A DNA stretch of 64,000 nucleotides from Anaeromyxobacter sp. (GTDB lineage: Bacteria; Myxococcota; Myxococcia; Myxococcales; Anaeromyxobacteraceae): NCBI GenBank assembly GCA_016718565.1, contig JADKCZ010000002.1, positions 496,001 through 560,000 on the forward strand. The letters are read 5' to 3'. Below the pieces are notes generated by a model, which was given only the letters and a program-made list of their open reading frames with translations, had not been told where the DNA came from and searched no databases. The position numbers and the translations under genes are program-made. Shown here piece after piece: positions 1 to 11,229 of the stretch; the stretch's first letter is position 1, and the number at the start of each line of letters is the position of its first letter.

Positions 1-214
1 CGCCGAGCCTGGCGGCCACCGCGACGGTGCCGCCGCTGTGGTCGGCGTGCCCGTGGGTGTGCAGGACCCATCGGGGCGCGGCGCCCAGGTCGGCCGCCAG
101 CGCCAGCGCCACCGCCGCGTCGCCCGGGTCCACCAGCGCGGCGTCGCCGCCGGCCTCCAGCAGGTAGACGTAGTTGGTGGCGCCGAAGCGGCGGCGAGAG
201 AGGCGCGGCGTCAC
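1..214 (-). CDS. MBL-fold metallohydrolase, N-terminal part (cut by window edge)
   Basis: Only the first 71 codons are in the window. The reading frame starts at GTG 214 and shows the beta-lactamase fold entry: a strand ending in LVDPGD and then the zinc-binding motif HTHGHADH, the hallmark of glyoxalase II/MBL hydrolases. The start overlaps the stop of the upstream VOC gene (GTGA), so the two are translationally coupled. Glyoxalase-like VOC plus MBL hydrolase suggests handling of a reactive carbonyl or thioester, but the substrate cannot be read from this fragment. The family is sure; the precise enzyme is not. Confidence 0.8.
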   Translation of the reverse strand, partial: MTPRLSRRRFGATNYVYLLEAGGDAALVDPGDAAVALALAADLGAAPRWVLHTHGHADHSGGTVAVAARLG

Positions 215-600
215 GGGGCGTCGTCCGGGTGGTGGGAGAGGCCGACGCGGTTCCCCTCGGGGTCGCGCAGGTAGAGCGTCCAGCGGGTCCGGTGGACCAC
301 CGGGACCCCCAGGTCCGCCAGCCGTGCCTCCCAGGCCGGCCGCGAGGTGGGTGGAATGCGCAGCGCCACCAGGTGCAGGCCGGGCCGCCCGTCGCGCCAC
401 GCCGACACCTCGGGCGCCTGGTCGGCCCGCTCCAGCGCCAGGAAGGCGCCGCCCTCGAGCGACAGCCAGACGCTCCGGTCGCCGCCCTCCGGCAGGGGCC
501 AGCGGCGCGCCACCTCGAGCCCCAGCACCTCGCGGTAGAAGCGCTCGCAGGCGGCGAGGTCGTGGCACTGGAGGGCGACGTGGTGGAGCGCCGGGGTCAC
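211..600 (-). CDS. VOC (glyoxalase/bleomycin-resistance) family protein
   Basis: 129 residues, the size of a single VOC module pair. The start is GTG 600. The N-terminus reads as the first beta-alpha-beta-beta-beta unit (LHHVALQCHDLAACERFYRE) with a metal-ligand His early in the chain, and the C-terminus has the typical RDPEGNRVGL strand with the second-module Glu. Members are metal-dependent lyases, dioxygenases or resistance proteins, and nothing here distinguishes them. The gene is followed directly by the MBL hydrolase with a 4-bp overlap. A real glyoxalase I is usually longer, so a generic VOC enzyme is the safer call. Confidence 0.8.
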   Translation of the reverse strand: MTPALHHVALQCHDLAACERFYREVLGLEVARRWPLPEGGDRSVWLSLEGGAFLALERADQAPEVSAWRDGRPGLHLVALRIPPTSRPAWEARLADLGVPVVHRTRWTLYLRDPEGNRVGLSHHPDDAP

Positions 601-721
601 GGGGCGGGGAGTCTACGCGGCGGCGCGCACCCGGCGCCACCGCGGCGGGGCGCCCGGCCGGCGGGCAGGCCGCCTGGCCACCCGGGCGCTGGGTCCGCGC
701 CGCCGGCCCCGGCGCGCGTGC

Positions 722-727
722 TAGCAT
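722..727 (+). promoter_or_regulatory. -10-like element (TGCTAGCAT) just upstream of a GTG start
   Basis: The hexamer TAGCAT, preceded by an extended-type TGC, lies 7 nt before GTG 735. There is no Shine-Dalgarno sequence in between. This predicts a leaderless or near-leaderless mRNA. No convincing -35 is visible. The same arrangement recurs at several genes in the window. Confidence 0.45.
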
Positions 728-734
728 CCGGCCC

Positions 735-2066
735 GTGTCGACCCCGCTCGCCGGAAAGCGGCTCCTGCTGATCGTCGAGGATGCGGTCCTGGCCGCGCTG
801 CTGGCCGAGGCCGCCAGCCGCCTGGGCGCGGAGGCCACCGTCGCGCCCACCGGCCGCGCCGCCCTGGAGGCCCTGGCCCGCCCGCCCCTGCCCGGCGCCG
901 CCGTGCTCGACCTGCCCCTGCCCGACGTGCGCGGCAGCGAGGTCCTGGCGGCGCTCAGGCGCGCCGGCGTGCCGGTGGTGGCCATCTCGGGTGCCTTCCG
1001 CGGACCGCAGGCCGCCGGCGAGGTGCTGCGCGCCGGCGCGGCCGACTTCTTCGAGAAGCCCTTCCCGGTGCTGGCGCTGATGGCGCGGGTGGCGCGGCTC
1101 ATGGGCGAGGCCCTGCCGGGGCTCGGCGAGCCGGAGGACGAGGTGACGGGCGCCATCCCGCTGGGGCCGGGCCCCGGCGGCGGGCTCGACGACGCCCCGT
1201 TCCTGGCGCTGACCGACGACGACCAGGTCCACGAGCCGCCCCCGGCCACCGGCGCGGACGCGCTGGCCAGCCCCCTGCCGGCCCCGCCGCGCCAGCCGGC
1301 GCCCGCCGGCTCCGCCCTGGCGCCGCCCGGGCCGCCACCTCGCCGCGGCGATCTCGGCCAGGCCAGCGTGCCGCGCCTGCTGGTGGCCCTGCACGTGGCC
1401 CAGGCCACCGGGGCGCTGACGGTGCGCCGCGGCCCGGTCAAGAAGATCCTGCTGCTGGAGAAGGGGGCGCCGATCTACGCGGCGTCCAACGTGGCGGGGG
1501 AGCGCCTCGGCGCCATCTGCGTGCGGCGCGGGGTCATCGCGGCCGACGCCCTGCTGGCGCTGCGTCGCGCCGACCCGGCGGCCCGCACCGCCGACCTGCT
1601 GCTGGCGGCCCGCGCCCTGACGCCGGCCCGCCGGGCCGAGCTCACCAGCGCCCAGGTCCGGGCCATCGCCTGGTCCACCTTCGAGTGGCGCGACGGCGAG
1701 TACGACTTCCAGCTGGCCCGGCCGCCGGCCGGCCTGCTGCAGCTGGGGCTGTCGATGGCCGACCTGCTGCTGGAGGGGCTGGTGCGGGCCTCGACCCTGC
1801 CCACCCTGCTGGCCGAGCTGCCGCGCGACCTGCACCTGGCCCCCTCGCCCGCGCCGGCCTTCGAGCTCTACGCCCTGGGGCTCCGCCCGGCCGAGGCCCA
1901 CCTGCTCTCGCTGTGCGACGGCACCAAGAGCGTGCAGGACCTGGCGGCGCTGGCGCGGGTGCCGGAGCGCGAGGCCCTGGCCTTCCTGCAGGCCCTGCGG
2001 GTGATGCGGGTGCTGGAGAGCGTGGAGAGCGTGCTGGCGGGCACCCGGCGCATCGGCTTCATGTGA
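735..2066 (+). CDS. Response regulator with receiver domain and DUF4388 (PATAN-type) output
   Basis: 443 residues. The long open frame extends upstream, but GTG 735 is chosen because the receiver begins at once (RLLLIVEDA) and a -10-like element sits 7 nt before it. The receiver (about residues 7-118) keeps the acidic pair (ED), the phospho-acceptor Asp (VLDLPLPD), the Ser (AISG) and the Lys (EKPF), so it should be phosphorylatable. A Pro/Asp-rich linker (about 119-205) leads to a C-terminal region with LLVALHVAQATGALTVRRG, typical of DUF4388, a domain common in Myxococcota and Geobacter regulators. The output is probably protein interaction rather than DNA binding. The partner kinase is not adjacent. 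Confidence 0.82.
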   Translation: MSTPLAGKRLLLIVEDAVLAALLAEAASRLGAEATVAPTGRAALEALARPPLPGAAVLDLPLPDVRGSEVLAALRRAGVPVVAISGAFRGPQAAGEVLRAGAADFFEKPFPVLALMARVARLMGEALPGLGEPEDEVTGAIPLGPGPGGGLDDAPFLALTDDDQVHEPPPATGADALASPLPAPPRQPAPAGSALAPPGPPPRRGDLGQASVPRLLVALHVAQATGALTVRRGPVKKILLLEKGAPIYAASNVAGERLGAICVRRGVIAADALLALRRADPAARTADLLLAARALTPARRAELTSAQVRAIAWSTFEWRDGEYDFQLARPPAGLLQLGLSMADLLLEGLVRASTLPTLLAELPRDLHLAPSPAPAFELYALGLRPAEAHLLSLCDGTKSVQDLAALARVPEREALAFLQALRVMRVLESVESVLAGTRRIGFM

Positions 2067-2104
2067 GCGCGCCGGCGGGCCGGGCCCCGTGTTCGGCACG
2101 CCGC

Positions 2105-2134
2105 TTGCGGTGAGCGTGGCGGGGCGGCTATACA
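2105..2134 (+). promoter_or_regulatory. Probable housekeeping promoter of typA
   Basis: TTGCGG at 2105-2110, an 18-nt spacer, and TATACA at 2129-2134. This would place transcription start near 2141 and give a leader of roughly 57 nt before typA. Confidence 0.5.
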
Positions 2135-2197
2135 TCGCGCCCCTTCGCCCCCGCCCGGCCCTTTTCGGCCCGAGGCCGGACCTCACGTCAGGACCCC

Positions 2198-4042
<1,845 letters not shown>

Positions 4043-4090
4043 CAGGTCGGCGCCGTCCCGGCGCCCAACCGGCCAGGCGTTCCAGCACCA

Positions 4091-4120
4091 GGGGCCCCGC
4101 ACCGGGGCCCCTTCGTCGTT
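4091..4120 (+). terminator. Rho-independent terminator of typA
   Basis: An 8-bp perfect stem (GGGGCCCC, loop GCACC, GGGGCCCC) is followed by TTCGTCGTT, a weak U-rich tract, 49 nt after the typA stop. The rplC terminator at 5288-5316 on the other strand has nearly the same design. Confidence 0.8.
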
Positions 4121-4145
4121 CCGGGCCCGAGGTCGTCAGGGCCGC

Positions 4146-4242
4146 CCCTCACCCCGGCCCTCTCCCCGGAGGGGAGAGGGAGCAGACGCTCGGAACTCCC
4201 TCTCCCCAAGCTGGCTGGGGGAGCGGGTTGGGATGAGGGGGC
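4146..4242. repeat. Dispersed palindromic repeat (CCCTCTCCCC family)
   Basis: A long GC palindrome: CCCTCTCCCC, 3-nt loop, GGGGAGAGGG at 4158-4180. It is followed by a second copy of the left arm (CCCTCTCCCC near 4198) facing a G-rich block. The same CTCACCCCGGCCCTCTCCCC core recurs at 31627-31660. It lies between the typA terminator and the end of the minus-strand gene, as expected for an intergenic REP-like element. Confidence 0.7.
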
Positions 4243-4246
4243 GCGG

Positions 4247-5149
4247 TCAGGGATGGGTTGCGGCCGGCTCGGCGCCGCCTGGTCCCTCCTCCTCGTTGGG
4301 CCTGCCCGAGAGCACTCGGACCACCTCGGGCAGCACGAAGACGTTCGGCACGTCCTTGGCCGCCCTGCTGCGCTCGCGCCGCTCCCCTGCGATGGTCGCC
4401 ACCAGCTCCCCGGCCTGGAGCCGGAGGCGCTGGACTCGCGGCCAGGGGACTGCGCCGTCCGCCTCGGTGAGCGCCGCACGGACACCCACGGAAGGGAAGA
4501 CCAGCCCGGCGCTGCTCAGGACCACGGACGATCCGAAGCGGAGCGACTCGCCGGCGCGGACGCGCCGGACGAACTCGGCGGTCAGCCGCGCCGAGGTCCT
4601 TTCGACCAGCGCCTCCAGGGCCGCGACGGTCCCCAGGTCGTCGTCGTCGAGCTCGAGCTGACCTCCACGACCCACCACCCGCAGCTTCAGCTCGGGCGGC
4701 GCCGCCTCGGTCAGCCCTCCGACCGCCAGGCCGATCGCCAGCCCCGCCAGGCCGCCGCCGTGGAGGTGGAGCGAGGTCTTCTTCGCCGAGAACCAGACCT
4801 CCTGCACCTCGCCCCAGTCGATGCGGGAGGCGCCGCGCCGGGTCCGGAGCTCCACCCCGGCCTGGTCGATCACCACCACCCGTGCCAGCTCGGCGCGGAA
4901 GCGGCGGACGATCCAGATGAGCCACCAGGCGGCGGCCGCCGCCAGGGTGACCGACAGGGCCATCACGAAGCCCAGGGAGGTGCCGGCACCCCAGGACTCG
5001 GGGGGCAGGGCCGGGCCCACGACCGCAAGCCCCGCGGCGACCGGCGTGTGGAGCAGCACGAGCTGGACACGGGGGCCGAGCGCCCGCCGGAACGTGCGCG
5101 GGGGCTGGCCGGGCGGGAGGGGGGCCGCGCTGGCGGCTGGGAAGGGCAC
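4247..5149 (-). CDS. Two-TM membrane protein with PH/DUF6585-like cytoplasmic part (function unknown)
   Basis: 300 residues. GTG 5149 is chosen over the upstream open frame because a GGAGG-type ribosome site lies a few bases before it, and the upstream part is Pro/Arg-rich noise. Two hydrophobic segments (about residues 35-55 and 60-80) are followed by a soluble region (VVVIDQAGVELRTRRG, IDWGEVQEVWFS, later VPWPRVQRLRLQ) with the alternating strands and W-turns seen in membrane-anchored PH-like proteins. A short glycine-rich hydrophobic stretch (GGGLAGLAIGLAVGGL) interrupts it. No enzymatic motif is visible. It is convergent with typA. Confidence 0.65.
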   Translation of the reverse strand: MPFPAASAAPLPPGQPPRTFRRALGPRVQLVLLHTPVAAGLAVVGPALPPESWGAGTSLGFVMALSVTLAAAAAWWLIWIVRRFRAELARVVVIDQAGVELRTRRGASRIDWGEVQEVWFSAKKTSLHLHGGGLAGLAIGLAVGGLTEAAPPELKLRVVGRGGQLELDDDDLGTVAALEALVERTSARLTAEFVRRVRAGESLRFGSSVVLSSAGLVFPSVGVRAALTEADGAVPWPRVQRLRLQAGELVATIAGERRERSRAAKDVPNVFVLPEVVRVLSGRPNEEEGPGGAEPAATHP

Positions 5150-5287
5150 GGTCGGAGATCCTCCCTCGGGTGGAGCAGGGCCACGCCGCGCCGGCGTGTC
5201 ACGCGGAGTGCCCGCACCGCGAGCAGACCGAGTGTAGCCGACTTCTCGGGCGGCCACCGCCGATCCGGCCCTCCCCGCCCCCCCCCC

Positions 5288-5316
5288 AACGACGAAGGGC
5301 CCCGCGGTGGGGCCCC
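5288..5316 (-). terminator. Rho-independent terminator of rplC
   Basis: Read on the minus strand: GGGGCCC, loop CACCGC, GGGCCC, then TTCGTCGTT, ending about 70 nt after the rplC stop. The stem occupies 5297-5316. Confidence 0.75.
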
Positions 5317-5359
5317 TCGTTCTCGTGCGGACTTCTGGTCGGCGCGGAGCGCCGACCGG

Positions 5360-6070
5360 TTAGACCTTCGGCTTGGACCGCTCGCGGGTCACCTGCTTCT
5401 GCTTGGCGCGGGGCTGGCCCTTGGCCGCGGTGTCGATGAACACCAGGCCGTCGGCGTGGCCCGGCACGGCGCCGGTCACCAGCAGGACGTTCTTCTCGGG
5501 CACCAGGCCGACCACGTAGAGGTTCTGGACGGTGATGTTCTCGACGCCGTAGTGACCCGGCATGTGCTTGTTCTTCCACACCTTGCCCGGCGTCTTGCGC
5601 TGGCCGATGGCGCCCGGGTGGCGGTGGTGCTCGTGCGCCGTGGAGGAGTCGCGGGCCGCGCCCTTCATGCCCCAGCGCTTGAAGACGCCGGCGAAGCCGC
5701 GCCCCTTGCTGATGCCGGTGACGTCGATGCGCTGGTTGTCCTTGAAGACCTTGTCCACCGTGAGGACGTCGCCGGCCTTCAGATCGCCGAGCACCTTGGC
5801 GTCCTTGACCCGGACCTCCTTGAGGTGGCGAAACAGGCTGGTGCCGGCCTTCTTGAAGACCCCGACCTCCGCCTTGGAGATGCGGTGGGCGTGCTTCTCG
5901 TCGACCGGGCCGAACCCGAGCACGACGGCGTCGTAGCCGTCCTGCTCCTTGGTCTTGCGCCGGATGACCGTGCAGGGACCCGCCTCGAGGATGGTGACCG
6001 CGATGCAGTCGCCCTCGGGGGTGAAGATCTGGGTCATCCCCACCTTCTTCGCCAAAAGACCAGTCGCCAT
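5360..6070 (-). CDS. rplC: 50S ribosomal protein L3
   Basis: 236 residues with the universal L3 signature: N-terminal GLLAKKVGMTQIF, the central loop region GKGRGFAGV/KRWG written here as SKGRGFAGVFKRWGMKG, and the HHRHPGAIGQRKTPGKVWKNK segment that reaches toward the peptidyl-transferase centre. L3 is one of the first proteins to assemble on 23S rRNA. A GAGGT ribosome site lies before ATG 6070, and the gene has its own consensus promoter and terminator. It is odd that it stands alone, because rplC is normally second in the S10 operon with rplD, rplW and rplB. Whether another copy exists cannot be seen here. The tail is longer and more basic than in E. coli L3. Confidence 0.95.
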   Translation of the reverse strand: MATGLLAKKVGMTQIFTPEGDCIAVTILEAGPCTVIRRKTKEQDGYDAVVLGFGPVDEKHAHRISKAEVGVFKKAGTSLFRHLKEVRVKDAKVLGDLKAGDVLTVDKVFKDNQRIDVTGISKGRGFAGVFKRWGMKGAARDSSTAHEHHRHPGAIGQRKTPGKVWKNKHMPGHYGVENITVQNLYVVGLVPEKNVLLVTGAVPGHADGLVFIDTAAKGQPRAKQKQVTRERSKPKV

Positions 6071-6141
6071 GTGTGGACCTCGCAGTGGTCCGCCGCGCGC
6101 CGGAAGCGGGCGCGGAGGACGTGCCGTTGTGAAGGGGGCGG

Positions 6142-6170
6142 TATGTACAGGTCCCAGGAACTGCTGTCAA
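6142..6170 (-). promoter_or_regulatory. Consensus sigma-70-type promoter of rplC
   Basis: On the minus strand, TTGACA (6170-6165), a 17-nt spacer and TACATA (6147-6142) give a near-perfect housekeeping promoter. Transcription should start near 6135, leaving a leader of about 65 nt. The -35 overlaps the stop codon of the upstream kinase-like gene. Confidence 0.85.
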
Positions 6171-6838
6171 GCCGCGGGGATGGAGAGCAGGTAGCCCTGC
6201 GGTCCGGCCTGCAACCCTCCGCCGAGCGCGGCGGCGATGCGCCGGATGGCCGGCAGTGAGAGGGCCCTGCCCTGCTGGTCCGACGGATCCCCCTTCCGGG
6301 GGTCATGCAGCGCCCTGACCGGAGCACCGCTCACCAGCACCTCCGCCCGGCCTCCCGCCAGGCGTGCCACCAGGCGCACCTCCGGCACCTCGGCGCCGGC
6401 CACCGCCACCAGCCCCTCCAGCGCCCGCTGCAGCAGCAGTCGGTCGGCCTGGATCGCCAGGCCGGGAGGGACCTCCTGCTGCACCGGCGGGTGGCCTGCC
6501 GGAAGCCGCTCGAGGGCAGCCGCCAGGACCTCGACCAGCAGCAGCCGCTCTGGCCTGAGCGGGTACTCCCCGGTGTCGAGCCGCTCGGCGAGCAGGTGGT
6601 CCTCCAGCAAGGTCCGCACCTTGCCCACCGATCGGAGGCAGATGGCGGCCAGCTTCTCCCCCCTCGCCCCGCCCCGCTCGGCGGACGGGATACGGGTCAG
6701 GAGCTCCGCCGTCCAGAGCGCGGTCGAGAGCGGGTTCCGCACCTCGTGGGCCACGAACCCGAGGTGGCGCTCGCGGTCGCTGGCCGGGCCGGAGGGCTCC
6801 TCCTCGCCGTTCAGCACCTGGTCGGTGGTGTCGCTCAT
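6167..6838 (-). CDS. Small histidine-kinase-like protein (HisKA with degenerate ATPase part)
   Basis: About 223 residues if ATG 6838 (MSDTTDQ) is used. ATG 6877 and TTG 6913 are in-frame alternatives, and none has a strong ribosome site. The dimerisation/phospho-acceptor helix is clear (HLGFVAHEVRNPLSTALWTAELL). The rest has the length of a HATPase domain, but the N, G1 and G2 boxes are not recognisable: where DxGxG would be expected there is only VRLVARLAGGRAEVLVSG. It may be a degenerate kinase or a phosphotransfer protein. It has no membrane segment. It is divergent from the rpoH-type gene, so it might act on that sigma factor's control, but this is inference. Confidence 0.65.
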   Translation of the reverse strand: MSDTTDQVLNGEEEPSGPASDRERHLGFVAHEVRNPLSTALWTAELLTRIPSAERGGARGEKLAAICLRSVGKVRTLLEDHLLAERLDTGEYPLRPERLLLVEVLAAALERLPAGHPPVQQEVPPGLAIQADRLLLQRALEGLVAVAGAEVPEVRLVARLAGGRAEVLVSGAPVRALHDPRKGDPSDQQGRALSLPAIRRIAAALGGGLQAGPQGYLLSIPAA

Positions 6839-6913
6839 CGGTGGCTGGTCCAGGGAACGAGGGACATCCGACCCCATCCGCGACAACCTGGACAGGCCGC
6901 CTTCCTTTGGCAA

Positions 6914-6936
6914 GAGGCTGCAGTTGTTTCAGCCTC
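6914..6936. repeat. Inverted repeat in the kinase/rpoH intergenic region
   Basis: GAGGCTG and CAGCCTC, 7-bp arms with a 9-nt spacer, sit in the 310-bp divergent region 6839-7148. It could be an operator or a 5' hairpin of the minus-strand transcript. The remainder of the region holds the sigma-54-like site at 7085-7102 and nothing else I can support. Confidence 0.35.
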
Positions 6937-7084
6937 ATTTTCGGAAGTTCTTACAGCCGCAAGCCCCCTCTTGGAGACTTGGCAAGGGGTCGGGACGGTA
7001 ATTCTTACCGATCTCGCAGGTGCCCGGGACCCAGGCACACGCTCAACCGTCCGAATTCCCGGGTAGTTCCCTTGGGTGCGCGCC

Positions 7085-7102
7085 TGGGCACATGCGTTGC
7101 TA
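7085..7102 (+). promoter_or_regulatory. Candidate sigma-54 promoter of rpoH-type gene
   Basis: TGGGCACATGCGTTGCTA: the -24 GG (7087-7088) and -12 GC (7099-7100) are 12 nt apart as required, with GCAC and TTGC matching the consensus. Transcription start would be near 7112, about 37 nt before ATG 7149. Confidence 0.6.
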
Positions 7103-7148
7103 TGCCCACCTGTGACGCCGCACCGGCGTCCCGAAGCCCGGAGCAGGA

Positions 7149-8069
7149 ATGATGCGAGCCCCCATGACATCCACGAGCAGCAGCCTGGAGCTGTACCTCG
7201 CGGAGATCAACCGCTACCCGCTCCTCTCGATCGAGGACGAGCGGGGGCTGGCCAGGCGCTTCCGCGCCGTGGGAGACACCCGGTCCGGCCACGGGCTGGT
7301 CACCGCCAACCTCCGCTTCGTGGTCAAGGTGGCCTACGAGTACCGCTCCTACGGGTTCCGCATGGCCGACCTCATCCAGGAGGGCAACATCGGCCTGATG
7401 CGGGCGGTGCAGAAGTTCGACCCGGAGAAGGAGATCCGGCTCATCTCCTACGCCGTCTGGTGGATCAGGGCCTACATCCAGAACTACATCCTGCGGTCCT
7501 GGTCGCTGGTGAAGCTGGGCACCACCCAGGCGCAGCGCAAGCTCTTCTTCTCGCTGGCCCGGACCCGCCGCGAGCTCGACCGCCTCAGCACCTCCCACGG
7601 CGCCGACTCCGACGGCGAGGACGCCGGCAAGATCGCCCGCAAGCTGCGCGTCAAGGCGTCCGAGGTGCAGGAGATGGCCCAGCGCATGGACGGCCGCGAT
7701 CTCTCCCTCGACGCCCCGCTGGGCGACGACGGTACCTCCAGCCACGTGGACTTCGTCATCGGGGACGCGCCCGGGCAGGACGACGAGCTGGGCGCCGCGC
7801 AGGAGCAGCGGGTGGTGAGCGGCCGCGTCGGGACCGCCCTGGCCCGCCTGGACGAGCGCGAGCGGTACATCATCGAGCAGCGCGTCATGAACGACTCGCC
7901 CATGACGCTCAAGGAGCTGGGCGACCACTTCGGCTTCTCCCGCGAGCGGGCCCGCCAGCTGGAGATCCGGGCCAAGGAGAAGCTCAAGGCCGAGCTGGAG
8001 GCGCTGGCCGACGAGCTCGAGTGGCCCCGGGGCGAGCCGGTCGACTACGACGACCGCGCCGTCGCCTAG
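7149..8069 (+). CDS. rpoH: RpoH-type (sigma-32 family) RNA polymerase sigma factor
   Basis: 306 residues from ATG 7149. ATGs at 7152 and 7164 are also in frame, and an AGGA lies at 7145-7148. Region 1.2 (LELYLAEINRYPLLSIEDE), region 2 with the core-binding DLIQEGNIGLMRAVQKFDPE and the RpoH-type promoter-melting segment ISYAVWWIRAYIQNYILRSW, region 3 and region 4 (TLKELGDHFGFSRERARQLE) are all complete. Region 1.1 is absent, as in alternative sigma factors. The spacing and the motif SWSLVKLGTTQAQRKLFF match RpoH (the RpoH box). It should direct heat-shock or other stress genes. A sigma-54-like promoter upstream suggests it is itself activated by an enhancer-binding protein. Myxococcota carry several RpoH-like sigmas, so the exact regulon is unknown. 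Confidence 0.88.
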   Translation: MMRAPMTSTSSSLELYLAEINRYPLLSIEDERGLARRFRAVGDTRSGHGLVTANLRFVVKVAYEYRSYGFRMADLIQEGNIGLMRAVQKFDPEKEIRLISYAVWWIRAYIQNYILRSWSLVKLGTTQAQRKLFFSLARTRRELDRLSTSHGADSDGEDAGKIARKLRVKASEVQEMAQRMDGRDLSLDAPLGDDGTSSHVDFVIGDAPGQDDELGAAQEQRVVSGRVGTALARLDERERYIIEQRVMNDSPMTLKELGDHFGFSRERARQLEIRAKEKLKAELEALADELEWPRGEPVDYDDRAVA

Positions 8070-8175
8070 ACGCACCGGCCTTCGACGTCAGCGCCGTGGC
8101 CTCGGCCCACCTGCCCTCGCCGAGGGCAGCACCTCGAGGCGAGCGAGGCCGAGCACCGAGCGGGGCACCCGACGA

Positions 8176-8220
8176 GCGAGCAGCGCAGCCGTACTGCAGT
8201 CGTACGGCGAGCAGCGCAGC
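8176..8220. repeat. Hairpin flanked by 14-nt direct repeats
   Basis: Two copies of GCGAGCAGCGCAGC (8176-8189 and 8207-8220, 31 nt apart) bracket a stem-loop: GCCGTAC, loop TGCAGTC, GTACGGC (8188-8208). It sits between two convergent genes in a 190-bp spacer that is rich in CGAGC words. It looks like a dispersed intergenic element rather than a terminator, since no U tract follows. Confidence 0.5.
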
Positions 8221-8259
8221 GAGGAGGCCGCCCCGCGAATGCCGGCATCGCTCGCCGAC

Positions 8260-9635
<1,376 letters not shown>

Positions 9636-9639
<4 letters not shown>

Positions 9640-11144
9640 GCTGCGTGCTCCGTGGAGCGCGGCGCGGGGGACCGTGCCTGCTGCAGGGTGATGGTGAAGA
9701 CTGTGCCGCCCTCGGGGGGGCACCTATAGCCGATGTGGCCGCCGTGTTCAGCCACGATGCGCGCCGAGATGGCCAGGCCCAGCCCGTTGCCCTCCCGCTT
9801 GGTGGTGAAGAAGGGCTTGAAGATCGACCCGCGCAGGTCGGCCGGGATGCCGGGGCCGGAGTCGGCCACCTCCACGAAGACGTGGCCGTCGCCCTCGCGG
9901 GAGCGGATGGTCAGGCTGCCGCCCCGGCCGTTCATGGCCTGCACCGCGTTGAGGCACAGGTTCAGGAAGACCTGCTCCAGCTGCGACGGGTCCGCCATGA
10001 CCGGGGGCAGCTCGGCGCCCAGCTCCGGCCGGATCTCCACCTGGGTGCCGCGGCACTGCTGGCGGATGAGGAACAGCACCTTCTCCAGCGTGCCGTTCAC
10101 CTCGGTGGAGCGGAGGCGCGCCTTGGGGGGGCGGGCGAAGGAGAGCAGGCTCTCCATGGTGTGGGTGAGCCGCTGCACCTGGTGGCGCATCTCGCCCACC
10201 ACCTCGCTGTGGCGCGGGTTGGAGGCCAGGTCCTCGGCCAGCAGCTCGAGGGCGCCGGACAGGCCGGCCAGCGGGTTCTTGATCTCGTGGGCCAGCCCGG
10301 TGGCCACCTCGCCCACGGCGGCGAAGCGATCGGCCCGCACCAGCCGCTCCCGGTAGAAGGCCTCCAGCTCGGCCTGGCTGCGCCGCAGGGCCGCCAGGGT
10401 GGCGTCGAAGCCCCGCGCCGCCACGCCCAGCTCGTCGGTGCGCCCCTCGTCGGCCACCACGGTGAGCTCGCCGGCCTCGGCGCGGCGCATGGCCTCCACC
10501 AGCCGCTGCACCGGGCTGACCGCCTCCCGCCCCAGCAGCCAGAGGTTGATGGCCAGCAGCACCAGCAGGGCCGCGCCGGCCGACAGGGCCAGGGTCTCGG
10601 CCAGCTCCCGCTTGGCCTCGGTCACCGGGGCGCGATCGAAGCGCAGCTCCAGCCAGCCGTTCACCTTGGCGCCGCCCCCGTGGCAGCGGGCGCAGGAGGG
10701 CCCGTTCACCACCGGCTCCAGCACCGCGTACTGGGTGGCGTCCCCGCCCGGCTCGGTGACCACGGTGGTGGCGCGGAAGCGGTCGGGGCGGCCCCAGGGC
10801 ACGGCGCCCACGTAGGCCGGATCGGACGAGATGGAGATGCGCCCGTCGGGGGCCACCAGGCTGGCGGTGCGCAGGTCGGTCCGGTGCGAGACCAGCGAGG
10901 AGAGCAGCGCGGGCACCGCCTGCGGCTGCCCCGAGAGCATCACGTTGGACACGCCGGTGGCCACCATCCCGGCGAAGACCTCGGCCCGATCGTGCCGGCC
11001 CCGCTCGATGCCGGAGCCGTAGAGCTGCACCGCGGCCGCCACCATGGCGGCCAGCGTCAGGCCGAACAGCACCGTGGTGGGCAGCAGGATCCGGGCCCGC
11101 AGGCTGGCGTCGAGCCGCTGGTAGAGTCGGCGGAGCGTGGTCAC
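9636..11144 (-). CDS. Membrane sensor histidine kinase with a heme-c-type periplasmic sensor
   Basis: 502 residues. TM1 spans about residues 20-40 and TM2 about 184-206. The periplasmic domain between them contains CARCH (Cys151, Cys154, His155), a canonical covalent heme-c site, in a DUF3365-like context (VLEPVVNGPS before it, GWLELRFDRAP after it). HAMP, HisKA (GLAHEIKNPLAG) and HATPase motifs (NLCLNAVQAM, DSGPGIP, GNGLGL) are all intact. It should sense redox state or a gas ligand through the heme, or bind heme itself, and phosphorylate the NtrC-type partner whose start overlaps its stop. The GTG 11144 start has only a pyrimidine-rich upstream sequence, so translation may depend on hemA or begin slightly elsewhere. 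Confidence 0.9.
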
Positions 11145-11229
11145 GTCGTGGGGGAGGCGTTGTGGGGGAGGAGACCGCCATCATTCCAGAGACTCCCCCT
11201 GGGGGGAAGGGCAGAAAGACCAGCCGGGC

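Noticed and set aside
174..734. Upstream extension of the receiver-DUF4388 open frame
   Set aside because: It overlaps the VOC gene antisense, is Pro/Arg-rich noise, and the receiver domain begins exactly at GTG 735.
4253..6259. Long plus-strand frame across the PH-like gene and rplC
   Set aside because: Antisense shadow of two real minus-strand genes with good motifs and ribosome sites.
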